Below, in pieces: positions 45,309-53,243 of a stretch of DNA of 64,000 nt. Source of the DNA: Chloroflexota bacterium (GTDB lineage Bacteria; Chloroflexota; Chloroflexia; Thermomicrobiales; UBA6265); assembly GCA_023423795.1 (NCBI GenBank), contig JAFAEX010000248.1:60450-124449 (forward strand). The letters are read 5' to 3'. The position numbers and the translations under genes were made by a program. The first letter of the stretch is position 1; each line of letters starts with the position of its first letter. The notes below the pieces were generated by a model, which searched no databases, was not told the origin of the DNA, and was given only the letters and a program-made list of their open reading frames with translations.

Positions 45309-46265
45309 ATGGCCGGCATCGACCACGTCAGCGGTGACGTGCGGCAACCAGGCGCGACCGGCACGATCACCGCGCCGGCGGTCGGCCTGACCCGGCGCCT
45401 GCTGTCCTCGGACCACCCGTGGATGTGGCTGCTGCCGGTGATCCTCTTCCTCCTGTTCATCGGCATCTACCCGCTCGTCTACAACGTCTGGAACTCCTTT
45501 CGGGAGTTCGACCCGATGATCGGACGCGTCGAGCCGGTCGGGTGGGAAAACTGGCGGCGCCTGCTGACCGATACGCGCGCCCGCGACGCCCTCGGGACCA
45601 CGACGATCTACGTCAGCGCCGCCCTGCTGATCGAGTTCGTGCTGGGCCTCGCGATCGCGGTGCTGTTCAACTCCGGCCCGTGGGCCTCCGGGCTGTGGCA
45701 GTCGATGATCATCCTGCCGATGGTCGTGCCGCCGACCGTCGCCGCGGTCATGTTCAAGGTGCTGGAAAACCCGGACTACGGCGCGCTCGCCTACTACCTC
45801 CAGCAAATCGGCATCACGGACAAGGTCGAGCCGCTGCTGGGAGGAACCGGAAAATACGCCATCCCGGCGGTGCTGATCCCCGACATCTGGCAATGGACGC
45901 CGTTCTTCGTCCTGATCCTGCTCGCCGGGCTGAAAGCACTGCCGACCGAGCCGATCGAAGCGTCCCAGGTCGATGGCGCGTCGGCGTGGCAATCGTTCTG
46001 GCACGTCACACTGCCGATGCTGCGGCCGATGATCGCCATCGCGGTGCTGTTCCGGCTGGTCGATCTCATCAAGGTCTTCGACTACATCTTCGTGATGACC
46101 TCCGGCGGACCCGGCACGAAGACAGAAGTGCTGTCGTTTTACGCCTACCAACGGTCGTTCGCGACCATCGAATGGGGCTACGGCAGCGTGCTCGGCATCG
46201 TCATCCTCGTGCTCGCCATCGTCGTCGCGAACCTCTACGTCCGCGTCTTCCGGGTCGAGTGGTAG
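45309..46265 (+). CDS. Sugar ABC importer, MalF/UgpA-type permease
   Basis: A 318-residue inner-membrane protein with six helices, the first at about residues 38-58 (MWLLPVILFLLFIGIYPLVYN). The coupling EAA motif is EASQVDGASAWQSFWHVTLPML. It pairs with the next gene 10 bases downstream. No ATP-binding subunit is encoded in this operon, so a shared MsmK/UgpC-type ATPase elsewhere is expected. Confidence 0.93.
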   Translation: MAGIDHVSGDVRQPGATGTITAPAVGLTRRLLSSDHPWMWLLPVILFLLFIGIYPLVYNVWNSFREFDPMIGRVEPVGWENWRRLLTDTRARDALGTTTIYVSAALLIEFVLGLAIAVLFNSGPWASGLWQSMIILPMVVPPTVAAVMFKVLENPDYGALAYYLQQIGITDKVEPLLGGTGKYAIPAVLIPDIWQWTPFFVLILLAGLKALPTEPIEASQVDGASAWQSFWHVTLPMLRPMIAIAVLFRLVDLIKVFDYIFVMTSGGPGTKTEVLSFYAYQRSFATIEWGYGSVLGIVILVLAIVVANLYVRVFRVEW

Positions 46266-46275
46266 GAGGGCCAGC

Positions 46276-47217
46276 ATGAGCGCCGTCGCTGCCGACACCA
46301 CAACCCGGCGATCCGGGCTCGACCGCGCCACCCGCCAGCGCCTCGGCACGGTCGTGAAGACGCTGCTGAGCGCGGGCGTCGCGATCCTGTTCTTCCTGCC
46401 GATCTTCTGGTGGGCGCTGGCGAGCATCAAACCGACCCAGGAGATCCTGAGCGTCCCGCCGAAACTGTTCGGGTTCGACCCGACGCTCAATTGGTACCGG
46501 GTCGTGCTCGGCAACGCCGACCCGACCTCGTTCAACCTGGAGCAGTCCGGCTCCGTCGGGCGCGGCTCGGGCGGCTCGACGTTCTATTCGATCCCCTATT
46601 TGCGGGCGTCATTCATCGTCGGCATCGGCAGCACCATCCTCGTGCTGCTGCTCTCGACCCCGGCCGCCTACGCGCTGTCCCGGTTCCGCATGCGCCGGCG
46701 CAAGGACCTCGCGTTCTGGGTGCTGTCGCAGCGGATGATGCCGCCGATCGTGGCCGCGTTCCCCCTGTTCTTCATGTTCCGCACCTTCGGATGGATCGAC
46801 ACCTACCACGGCCTGATCCTCGTCCACGCCGCCATCAACGTGCCGCTGGCGACGCTGCTGCTCATGAGTTTCTTCGACGAGGTGCCGGCGGACCTCGACG
46901 ACGCCGCGCGCGTCGATGGCGCGACCCGTTTCGGGGCCTTCCGGCAGGTGATCCTGCACTACGTGCGCGGCGGTCTGGCGGCCACCGCGGTGCTGGCCTT
47001 CGTCTTCTCGTGGAACGAATTCCTGCTCTCGCTGGTCCTCACCACCGGCGTCATCCGCACCGTGCCGGTGGCGTCCTCGACCTTCACCACCGCGTTCTTC
47101 ACCGAATGGGGCTACCTCGCCGCGCTCGGCACGGCGAGCATGGTGCCGATCTTCATCTTCATCCTGTTCGTGCAGCGCCACCTCGTGCGCGGATTGACGT
47201 TCGGCGCGGTGAAGTAG
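46276..47217 (+). CDS. Sugar ABC importer, MalG/UgpE-type permease
   Basis: A 313-residue partner permease with six helices (the first at about residues 28-48). The EAA loop reads DAARVDGATRFGAFRQVILHYVRGG. A Gly/Ser-rich stretch (SGSVGRGSGGST) in the first periplasmic loop is longer than usual. MSAVAAD at ATG 46276 has a GGAGG site 8 bases upstream. Confidence 0.93.
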   Translation: MSAVAADTTTRRSGLDRATRQRLGTVVKTLLSAGVAILFFLPIFWWALASIKPTQEILSVPPKLFGFDPTLNWYRVVLGNADPTSFNLEQSGSVGRGSGGSTFYSIPYLRASFIVGIGSTILVLLLSTPAAYALSRFRMRRRKDLAFWVLSQRMMPPIVAAFPLFFMFRTFGWIDTYHGLILVHAAINVPLATLLLMSFFDEVPADLDDAARVDGATRFGAFRQVILHYVRGGLAATAVLAFVFSWNEFLLSLVLTTGVIRTVPVASSTFTTAFFTEWGYLAALGTASMVPIFIFILFVQRHLVRGLTFGAVK

Positions 47218-47410
47218 CGCCGGTCGTCCGCCACAGTCAACCAGGCTGGCCGGGACGGCGGTGTCCCGGATGCGTGCCCGCCACGGGCGGGAAGGAGGGC
47301 GTGCGGGCCGCGACGGCCACCCCCAGCGTCGGATGCGCTCGGCGGCGAGCCGCATCGCCGTTACCCCCGGTCGCCCGCGCGGACGCGGGCCAGGCAAAGG
47401 AGCGACCCCG

Positions 47411-48913
47411 GTGAAGGAGACCAGCGACTTCCGCGACAAGATGGCGATCGCCAACGCGATCGACGGCTACCGCCGCGGGCGGATCAGCCGCCGCACCATG
47501 CTGCAAGTTCTGGGCGCGGCCGGCGTCGGCCTGACCGCATCGCCGATGCGGAGCCGCCGTGCCGCGGCGCAGGCCACCCCGGCCGCGCCGGGCGCCGAGC
47601 AATCGGACGAAATCGTGCAATGGCTGACCGACGTCGGCGGCCAGTTCAGCGGCGCGAGCATCAAGGTCGTGTCCGAGGAAACGCCGCCGAGCCGGGCGAT
47701 CATCAACCTCAAGAAGGACCTCTTCGAGGACATCACCGGCATCACGGTCAATTGGGAGGTCGTCCCGCTCGACCAGGTGCTGGCGAAGGTCAGCCAGGAC
47801 GCCGCCAGCCAACTCGGCGCGAACGACATCTACTACTTCGACCAGGCGTGGGTCGGCCGCTTCATCAACGACACGTTCGACCCCCGGGAACTGCTCGAGC
47901 AGAAGCCCGACCTCGCGATGCCGAACTATGACATCGACGACTTCCTGCCCACGCTCACGCGGCACATCGCCATGTACGGCGACAAGATGATCGGCTTCCC
48001 CTGCGACGTGCCTATCTTCATGTACTTCTACCGCAAGGACATCTACGACGAGATGGGCCTGTCGCCGGCGACGACGATGGAGGAGTACCTCGCCAACGCA
48101 AAGGCCATCAACGACGCGATGGCCGCCGAAGGCACCTACGGCACCGTCGGTCAGATGAAGTCAGGCCACTACGCGCTCAACTGCGACATGACCGCCTACG
48201 TCTGGTCGCACGGCGGCTCTGTCTTCACCGCCGACGGCATGTGCTCGCTCAACGACGCGGCGGCCGTCACCGGCGTCGATTACATGCGCGAACTCCAGCA
48301 GTACATGCCGGCCGCCGTGACCACCTACGATTGGGGCGGGCAGGCGACGGCGATCCAGCAGGGCCAGGGCGGCCAGGTCATCACCTGGGGCGAGGACTTC
48401 CCGGGCTGGGACGACCCGGCAACCTCCACCGTTTCCGGCCTGATGGAGCCGGCCGCGCTGCCGGCGAACACCGCCCAGCGCTCGCCGGACGAGGCAGGGT
48501 TCGAGGAAGTGCCTGACCTCGGCCACCAGGGCGGCTCCACCTACTGCCTGTCGCGCTACTCCAAGCAGGCCGACCCGGCGTGGATTTTCCTGCAGTGGGC
48601 GACCTCCTCCAACACCCAGACGCTGGCCTCGATCATCGGCGGCGGCGCGTCCCCGATGCGCCAGTCCACCTTCGACGACCCGCGGGTGCAGGAGATGGCC
48701 AAGGTCGGCGCGGGCACCACCCGCCACTTCCCGGCCATGCTCGAAGTCATCAACACCCGGATGGGCACCGAGCCTCACCTGCCGCAGTGGCCGCTGATCG
48801 CCACCGACATCATCGCGGTGGAACTCGGCAAACTCACCACCGGTGGCTACGCCTCCACCCAGGAGGGCATGGACACCATCAAGCGGCTCGTCGATGAGGC
48901 AGCCGCCCGCTAG
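47411..48913 (+). CDS. Tat-exported solute-binding protein of the sugar ABC importer
   Basis: A 500-residue extracellular solute-binding protein of family 1. A long leader contains GRISRRTMLQVLGAAGVGL, a twin-arginine signal, cleaved near AAAQATPAAPG, which suggests export in folded form. The mature part shows the typical pattern NWEVVPLDQVLAKVSQDAA, PCDVPIFMYFYRKDIYDEMGL, YVWSHGGSVF and WGEDFPGW. The start is GTG 47411, 8 bases after AAAGGAG; the region upstream in frame looks non-coding. The ligand is probably a polyol or sugar used by the kinase at 42419. Confidence 0.9.
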   Translation: MKETSDFRDKMAIANAIDGYRRGRISRRTMLQVLGAAGVGLTASPMRSRRAAAQATPAAPGAEQSDEIVQWLTDVGGQFSGASIKVVSEETPPSRAIINLKKDLFEDITGITVNWEVVPLDQVLAKVSQDAASQLGANDIYYFDQAWVGRFINDTFDPRELLEQKPDLAMPNYDIDDFLPTLTRHIAMYGDKMIGFPCDVPIFMYFYRKDIYDEMGLSPATTMEEYLANAKAINDAMAAEGTYGTVGQMKSGHYALNCDMTAYVWSHGGSVFTADGMCSLNDAAAVTGVDYMRELQQYMPAAVTTYDWGGQATAIQQGQGGQVITWGEDFPGWDDPATSTVSGLMEPAALPANTAQRSPDEAGFEEVPDLGHQGGSTYCLSRYSKQADPAWIFLQWATSSNTQTLASIIGGGASPMRQSTFDDPRVQEMAKVGAGTTRHFPAMLEVINTRMGTEPHLPQWPLIATDIIAVELGKLTTGGYASTQEGMDTIKRLVDEAAAR

Positions 48914-48920
48914 CACTCGT

Positions 48921-48952
48921 TTGGGACCGGGCGTTCGCGCGCCCGGTCCCAA
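48921..48952 (+). terminator. Strong hairpin behind the binding-protein gene
   Basis: A perfect 13-bp stem TTGGGACCGGGCG / CGCCCGGTCCCAA with loop ttcgcg starts 7 bases after the stop. There is no T tract, so it may stabilise the upstream message and only partly terminate before the gpsA-like gene. Confidence 0.6.
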
Positions 48953-48991
48953 CCCCCGTCCCGCCGCCGCGACGGTCCCGGAGGAACCCCG

Positions 48992-50008
48992 TTGGCCACC
49001 ATCGCGATCCTCGGCGCCGGCGACATGGGCACCGCGTTGTGCACCCCGGCGGCGGCCAATGGGCACGATGTCCGGCTTTGGGGCACCCACCTCGACCGCG
49101 AGATCGTCGCCGCGCTGCGGGCGGGGCAGCCCCACCCGCGCCTCGGCGTGCCCGTTCCCGACGGCGTGAGCGTGTTCCGCGATGACGAGGAAGAAGGCGC
49201 GATCGGTGCAGCGGACGTGGTGCTGTTCGCGATCTCTTCGGTCGGGGTGCGCGCGATTGCGGCGCGGTTCGCGTCGTGGCTGCCGCGGGTTCCGCTGGTC
49301 ATGACCGTCGCCAAGGGCTTCGACCCCGATCCCGCCGGCGGCCCTCCCCTGCTGCTGACCGATGTCATCGCGGAACGAACCGGGTCACCGATCGTCGGCG
49401 TGGGTGGACCCTCGAAGGCCAACGAGGTCGCGCGCGGTGTTCCGACGGCGGTCGTCTACGCCGGCGACGGCGCCGCGCCTGCCGAGGCCGCCGCGCTCTT
49501 CCGCTACGACACCTATCGGGTCGAGACCAGCGGCGACCTCGTCGGCGTCGAGATCGCGGCGGCGATGAAGAACGCCTACGCGATCGCCCTCGCCGTCGCC
49601 GACGGGCTGGAACTGGCGACCGGCGCCCCGCACCACAACCTGCGGGCCGCGCTCTTTCCGCGCGCCGTCGCCGAGATGGGCCGCTTCGCCGCCGCGCTCG
49701 GTGGGCGTGCGGAGACCGTCGCCGGCCTCGCCGGCGCTGGCGACCTCCAGGTGACCATCACCTCTGGCCGCAACCGGCTGCTGGGCGAACGGGTCGGCGC
49801 GGGCGAGCCCGGCCCGGACGCGGTGCGCTCCCTGCGCGAGGCTGGCATCACGATCGAGGGCTACGACGCGCTCGGCTTCGGGCGCGGCCTCGCGGCGACC
49901 TTGTGTGACGCCACTGGCGAGCCGCTCCAATTGCCGCTGCTGGACGCGCTCTGGCGCGTGCTCCACCTCGGCGATCCGCCGCTCGAAACCCTCTGGTCCG
50001 CCGTCTGA
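48992..50008 (+). CDS. NAD(P)-dependent glycerol-3-phosphate dehydrogenase-like protein (GpsA paralogue)
   Basis: A 338-residue protein of the GpsA family. The NAD site is AILGAGDMGTALCTPAAANGHDVRLW; the family's GPSxAxEV motif reads GGPSKANEVARGVPTAVV; the catalytic Lys region is GVEIAAAMKNAYAIALAVADGL; the C-terminal signature is GLAGAGDLQVTITSGRNRLLG. Changes from standard GpsA (AAMKNAYAI, TVAKGF, QVTITSGRN) suggest a specialised paralogue acting on a polyol phosphate made by the locus kinase. Start is TTG 48992, 7 bases after GGAGG, the only well-placed ribosome site. Confidence 0.85.
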   Translation: MATIAILGAGDMGTALCTPAAANGHDVRLWGTHLDREIVAALRAGQPHPRLGVPVPDGVSVFRDDEEEGAIGAADVVLFAISSVGVRAIAARFASWLPRVPLVMTVAKGFDPDPAGGPPLLLTDVIAERTGSPIVGVGGPSKANEVARGVPTAVVYAGDGAAPAEAAALFRYDTYRVETSGDLVGVEIAAAMKNAYAIALAVADGLELATGAPHHNLRAALFPRAVAEMGRFAAALGGRAETVAGLAGAGDLQVTITSGRNRLLGERVGAGEPGPDAVRSLREAGITIEGYDALGFGRGLAATLCDATGEPLQLPLLDALWRVLHLGDPPLETLWSAV

Positions 50009-50178
50009 TACGAGATCCGGTTGGTTGGTGCGGGAAACCGTCCGTCGGTCGTAGGGGAGGGACCTGTGCCCTCCTTCGTCCGTACATGGCTCCGGGCGCG
50101 GGAGGGCACAGGTCCCTCCCCTGCGAACGCACGGCGTCGCGGGCGGGCGAAACGGAAGCGATCAGCCGGGTTCCGTAT
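50008..50178. repeat. MITE-like palindromic element, copy B (171 bp)
   Basis: Ends ATACGAGATCCGG (50008-50020) and CCGGGTTCCGTAT (50166-50178) are inverted. The inner palindrome GTAGGGGAGGGACC ... GGTCCCTCCCCTGC is separated by about 45 bases. The left end begins at the last base of the gpsA-like gene's TGA stop, as if the insertion ended exactly at the stop codon. Confidence 0.8.
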
Positions 50179-50192
50179 GACCCGGCAAAACG

Positions 50193-50262
50193 GCCATCCC
50201 GAGCCTGTCGAGGGATCTCGTGAAGGAAGATCACGAGATCCCTCGACAGGCTCGGGATGACG
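50193..50262. repeat. REP-like imperfect palindrome, copy 5
   Basis: Arms ccatcccgagcctgtcgag... and ...ctcgacaggctcgggatga form a nearly perfect stem of about 30 bp with a short loop. It lies between convergent genes and could terminate both. Confidence 0.88.
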
Positions 50263-50289
50263 AGTATGCCGCGTTGCCCGCAGCGCCGT

Positions 50290-51666
50290 TTACGCGAATG
50301 CGCCCTCCGCTTCCATGCGGGCCAGCGCGCGGTCGAACGCGGACACGGCGCTATCGACATCGGCCTCGGAATGCGCTGTGCTCAGCATGCCGCCGCCGTG
50401 GAACAACTCGACGCCCTCCAGCAGCATGGCCGGGTAGAGCAACTGGTTCTGACGCGTGGCGTCGCTGTTCTTGAGGTCGATCACGCTCGGGCCAACCGGC
50501 ATCCGCAGATCGCCGGCGGTCCGGTTCTCGCAGGTGATGCCCAGCGCGATGTGGAAGACCGAACTCGCGCCCCAGGAGAACCCGGGCAGGGTCCGGCGCT
50601 CCAGGACCTCGTTGAACCCGGCGCGCAGGCGGCTCGCGAGTTCGTCGCAGCGTCGCTGGGCCGCGCCGTCGGCGATCTTGGCAAGGCAGGTCGCGCCGGC
50701 GACGGCCGTCACCGGGTTGGCGTTGTAGGTGCCCTGGTGGCGAACCTTGCGGGTGGCGTTCCAACCCGGTTCGTCCTTGAACGCCAGCACCTCCATGACG
50801 TCGGCGCGGCCCGCGATGGCCCCGCCGGGCAGCCCGCCGGCGACCACCTTGGCGAAGGTCGCCAGGTCTGCCGTGATGCCGAAGCGCTCCTGCGCGCCGC
50901 CCGCCGCCCAGCGGAAGCCGGTGATGACCTCGTCGAAGATCAGCACCGCGCCGTAGCGGGTCGCGAGTTCGCGCGCGGTGGCGAGGAACCCCTCGGCGAA
51001 GGGGATCGTCGCCCAGGAGCCGCCGCTCGGTTCCAGCAGGACCGCCGCGACGTCGCCTTGCGCGAGCCGTGCTTCCAGCGCCGCCGGATCGTTGTTCGGA
51101 ACGACCGCCACGGTATCCATCACCTGCTCGGGGATGCCGGGGCTGCTCGTCGCGTCGAACGGCGGCTTCTCGCCCTTGAGCGCGTAGTCGTTCCAGCCGT
51201 GGAAATGGCCCTCGAACTTGAGGATCGTCGGCTTTCCCGTAAACGAGCGGGCAACCCGCATCGCGAGCAGCGTCGATTCGGTGCCGCTGCCGGTGATCTT
51301 CACCCGCTCTGCGCCGGGCACCAGTTTCTGGATCTGCTCGGCCCAGCGGACCTCTTCCTCGTGGCACGCGCCGTAGTGCGTGCCGCGCGCGAGTTGCGCC
51401 TGGGTCGCGGCGAGGATGTCCGGGTCGTTGTGCCCGAGCAGCAGCGCGCCGTGGCCGATGACGAAATCGAGGATCTCGTTCCCATCGACGTCCCACTTGC
51501 GGCAGCCGTCGGCGTGGGAAATGTAGGGCGGGAACGGCCGGACGTGGCGGCCGTCGTGGTTGATGCCGCCGGCGATGACGCCGCGGGCGTGCTCGTGCAT
51601 CGCCAGCGATCCGGCGAATCGCCGCGCGAACTCCTGCTCGATGGACAGGGACGGTGCCTGGACCAC
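50290..51666 (-). CDS. Class III aminotransferase, glutamate-1-semialdehyde aminomutase-like
   Basis: A 458-residue PLP enzyme. The PLP lysine lies in TFAKVVAGGLPGGAIAG; HEEEVRWAEQI, GSGTESTLLAMRVARSFTG, EPSGGSW and IFDEVITGFRWA are typical of the GSA-aminomutase-like group. It is longer than HemL and has no tetrapyrrole gene beside it, so a role in another amino-acid or amine pathway is as likely. Start is GTG 51666, right behind GGAGGTGGTCCC; the longer upstream reading passes through repeat DNA and is discarded. It appears monocistronic. Confidence 0.85.
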   Translation of the reverse strand: MVQAPSLSIEQEFARRFAGSLAMHEHARGVIAGGINHDGRHVRPFPPYISHADGCRKWDVDGNEILDFVIGHGALLLGHNDPDILAATQAQLARGTHYGACHEEEVRWAEQIQKLVPGAERVKITGSGTESTLLAMRVARSFTGKPTILKFEGHFHGWNDYALKGEKPPFDATSSPGIPEQVMDTVAVVPNNDPAALEARLAQGDVAAVLLEPSGGSWATIPFAEGFLATARELATRYGAVLIFDEVITGFRWAAGGAQERFGITADLATFAKVVAGGLPGGAIAGRADVMEVLAFKDEPGWNATRKVRHQGTYNANPVTAVAGATCLAKIADGAAQRRCDELASRLRAGFNEVLERRTLPGFSWGASSVFHIALGITCENRTAGDLRMPVGPSVIDLKNSDATRQNQLLYPAMLLEGVELFHGGGMLSTAHSEADVDSAVSAFDRALARMEAEGAFA

Positions 51667-51786
51667 GGGACCACCTCCGGCAAACGGGCGAACTGGGCTG
51701 CCGGGATTATCGGTCCCTTCGCTGCCGGCGTCGATGGGGGCCGCAACTCCGCGAAGTGCGCCCTGCCGATCCGGACACCGCTGGTG

Positions 51787-51990
51787 CTCAGCCCCGGAGA
51801 GGCTTCGGTCTCGTAGCCCCGGGTTTGTGGCGGTTGCCAAAGTCTGCCGATCACTGGGACGCCCGGGACTGACGGTCCGGGCTACGCAAACGAAGCCCCT
51901 CCGGGACGGGGCACGGGGATCGCGACCCCGACCGTCGTCCTCAACCCCGGAGGGGTTTCGTTCCTGCAGCCAGGGGATTCAACCCCGGGC
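51787..51990. repeat. Cluster of CCCCGGAGGGGTTTCGTTC-type intergenic modules
   Basis: Three units alternate in orientation: about 51787-51824 (ctcagccccggagaggcttc, then cgtagccccggg), about 51872-51911 (ccgggctacgcaaacgaagc, then ccctccggg, inverted), and 51939-51988 (ctcaaccccggaggggtttc, then gttcctgcagcc). A TTGTGGCGGTTGCCAAA motif lies between the first two. A relative occurs inverted at 19400-19434. The gene-free stretch 51667-52070 holds nothing else. Confidence 0.75.
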
Positions 51991-52070
51991 GGGCATCGCC
52001 GGTGGCTGCATCGATTTCGCTACCGCTATCGACCCCGGGCATCTCGAGTTCGGCAACAGCGGTCTGACTA

Positions 52071-52430
52071 TCACCACGGGCAAACGAGTTCGCAGATTCC
52101 CGAGCCATAGGGGACGCCGCCGGCCACGCAACAAGTCAAGCCGATCCCGCATCCGGCAGGCATGCCGGCCACGCATGGGCACCCGGCGCCGATGCAGCCC
52201 ACGGCGGTCCCGTAGCCGCATGCGCCGCCGAATCCGCACCGGCCGGAACAGCACGCGGAACACGATGCACCAGCGCGGCTTCCGGCCGGGCAGGTCATGC
52301 CGCCGATCGTGCAGGCCGACGCGCCGCAGCCTCGCATTCCGGCCGCTGCCGCCAGCGCAGCGGCAACGGCCCGGACGAATCCCCGGCGAGCGACGGACGC
52401 GGCAAGGCGGTCGAAGTGAACGTCATCCAT
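52071..52430 (-). CDS. Small Cys-rich exported protein (paralogue 2)
   Basis: A 119-residue protein. The N-terminus has the layout of a Tat-type leader (DRLAASVARRGFVRAVAAALAAAAG, split here as RR followed by an Ala-rich helix). The mature part is about one-fifth cysteine, with Cys in spaced pairs (CSACCSGRCGFGGACGYG, CIGAGCPC, LTCC, CELVCPW), suggesting a disulfide-rich knotted or EGF-like structure. It ends at the conserved CELVCPW. It lies 29 bases behind a larger paralogue. I do not recognise a defined family; similar leader-plus-Cys-rich proteins are common in Thermomicrobia-type genomes. Confidence 0.7.
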   Translation of the reverse strand: MDDVHFDRLAASVARRGFVRAVAAALAAAAGMRGCGASACTIGGMTCPAGSRAGASCSACCSGRCGFGGACGYGTAVGCIGAGCPCVAGMPAGCGIGLTCCVAGGVPYGSGICELVCPW

Positions 52431-52459
52431 CAGCGGTTCCGCCGGTCACATCGGCTCGA

Positions 52460-52966
52460 TCAGCAGGAGTACTGGCAACTCCCCTGCGCGCCGGGGAAAT
52501 CGTAGGACGCGCAGCAAACAAGCCCGAAATCGCACGGCTGGTAGGTGCCACTGGCGCAGGCGCAGCCGAGTCCGGTGCAGGTCGCCTGCGTGCACGCGCC
52601 GCTGGAACCGCAGTAGCCCGAGCAACACGTCGGGCAGGTGTCGCCCCAGTTGCAGGAGTCGCCGCAGTACTCGCCGACGTCGGCGCAGGTCCCGCCGCAG
52701 TCGCCTGGGTTGGTGCAGACGCCCGCGCCGCCCGGCGTACCCGGCGACGACGGACAGCAGACGAGGCCCTGGCCGCACGCGTGGCGAGTGCCGGTGGCGC
52801 AGCCGCAGCCCACGTAGGTGCAATGGTCGGCAGCGGCCGGCTCGGCGCCGCGCCGCGCGCCCACGAGAGCGGCGACACCGGCGGCCGCCGCGGCCCTGAT
52901 CGCCGCGCGCCGCGATCGGTTCCCGCCAAGCCATCGCGTGACCGCGTCGAACCGCTCCCCGTCCAT
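52460..52966 (-). CDS. Cys-rich Tat-exported protein (paralogue 1)
   Basis: A 168-residue protein whose leader MDGERFDAVTRWLGGNRSRR is followed by an Ala-rich helix and a cleavage-like AAAD site. The mature part carries two copies of a module of the form CGCATGTRHACGQGLVCC (later CACASGTYQPCDFGLVCC) plus a central CxxxCxxxCxxxC stretch. The second copy ends in SYDFPGAQGSCQYSC. ATG 52966 follows GGGAGG at 6 bases. The similar gene downstream shares leader type and cysteine spacing. Likely an extracellular structural or adhesion protein; function unknown. Confidence 0.75.
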   Translation of the reverse strand: MDGERFDAVTRWLGGNRSRRAAIRAAAAAGVAALVGARRGAEPAAADHCTYVGCGCATGTRHACGQGLVCCPSSPGTPGGAGVCTNPGDCGGTCADVGEYCGDSCNWGDTCPTCCSGYCGSSGACTQATCTGLGCACASGTYQPCDFGLVCCASYDFPGAQGSCQYSC

Positions 52967-53243
52967 CGCCGCCTCCCGAGTTCGATCCGGTGGGCGGCGC
53001 CGAGAATGGACCGCCAGCGTCGGCAGGCTACAGCCGGTGACTCGCCAATGCAATGGGCTCGTCCGCGGGAATCCGGTGTTTCCGCACCAACCAATCGAGT
53101 CGGCGAGCCGGACTGGCACCCCGAGCCGCGCCTGCGCGTTGCCACGATTCCGCTTGCGGACTGAACGGGGCTTTCCTACCCTACCCGCCCTGCCGACACG
53201 CGGTTGCCCGGCGACGAACGCTCGTTGCCGCCGGGAGCCTTCG

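Noticed and set aside
50290..51666. hemL (glutamate-1-semialdehyde aminomutase) of tetrapyrrole synthesis
   Set aside because: Family similarity is clear but the protein is longer and no heme gene is nearby, so the specific name was not used.
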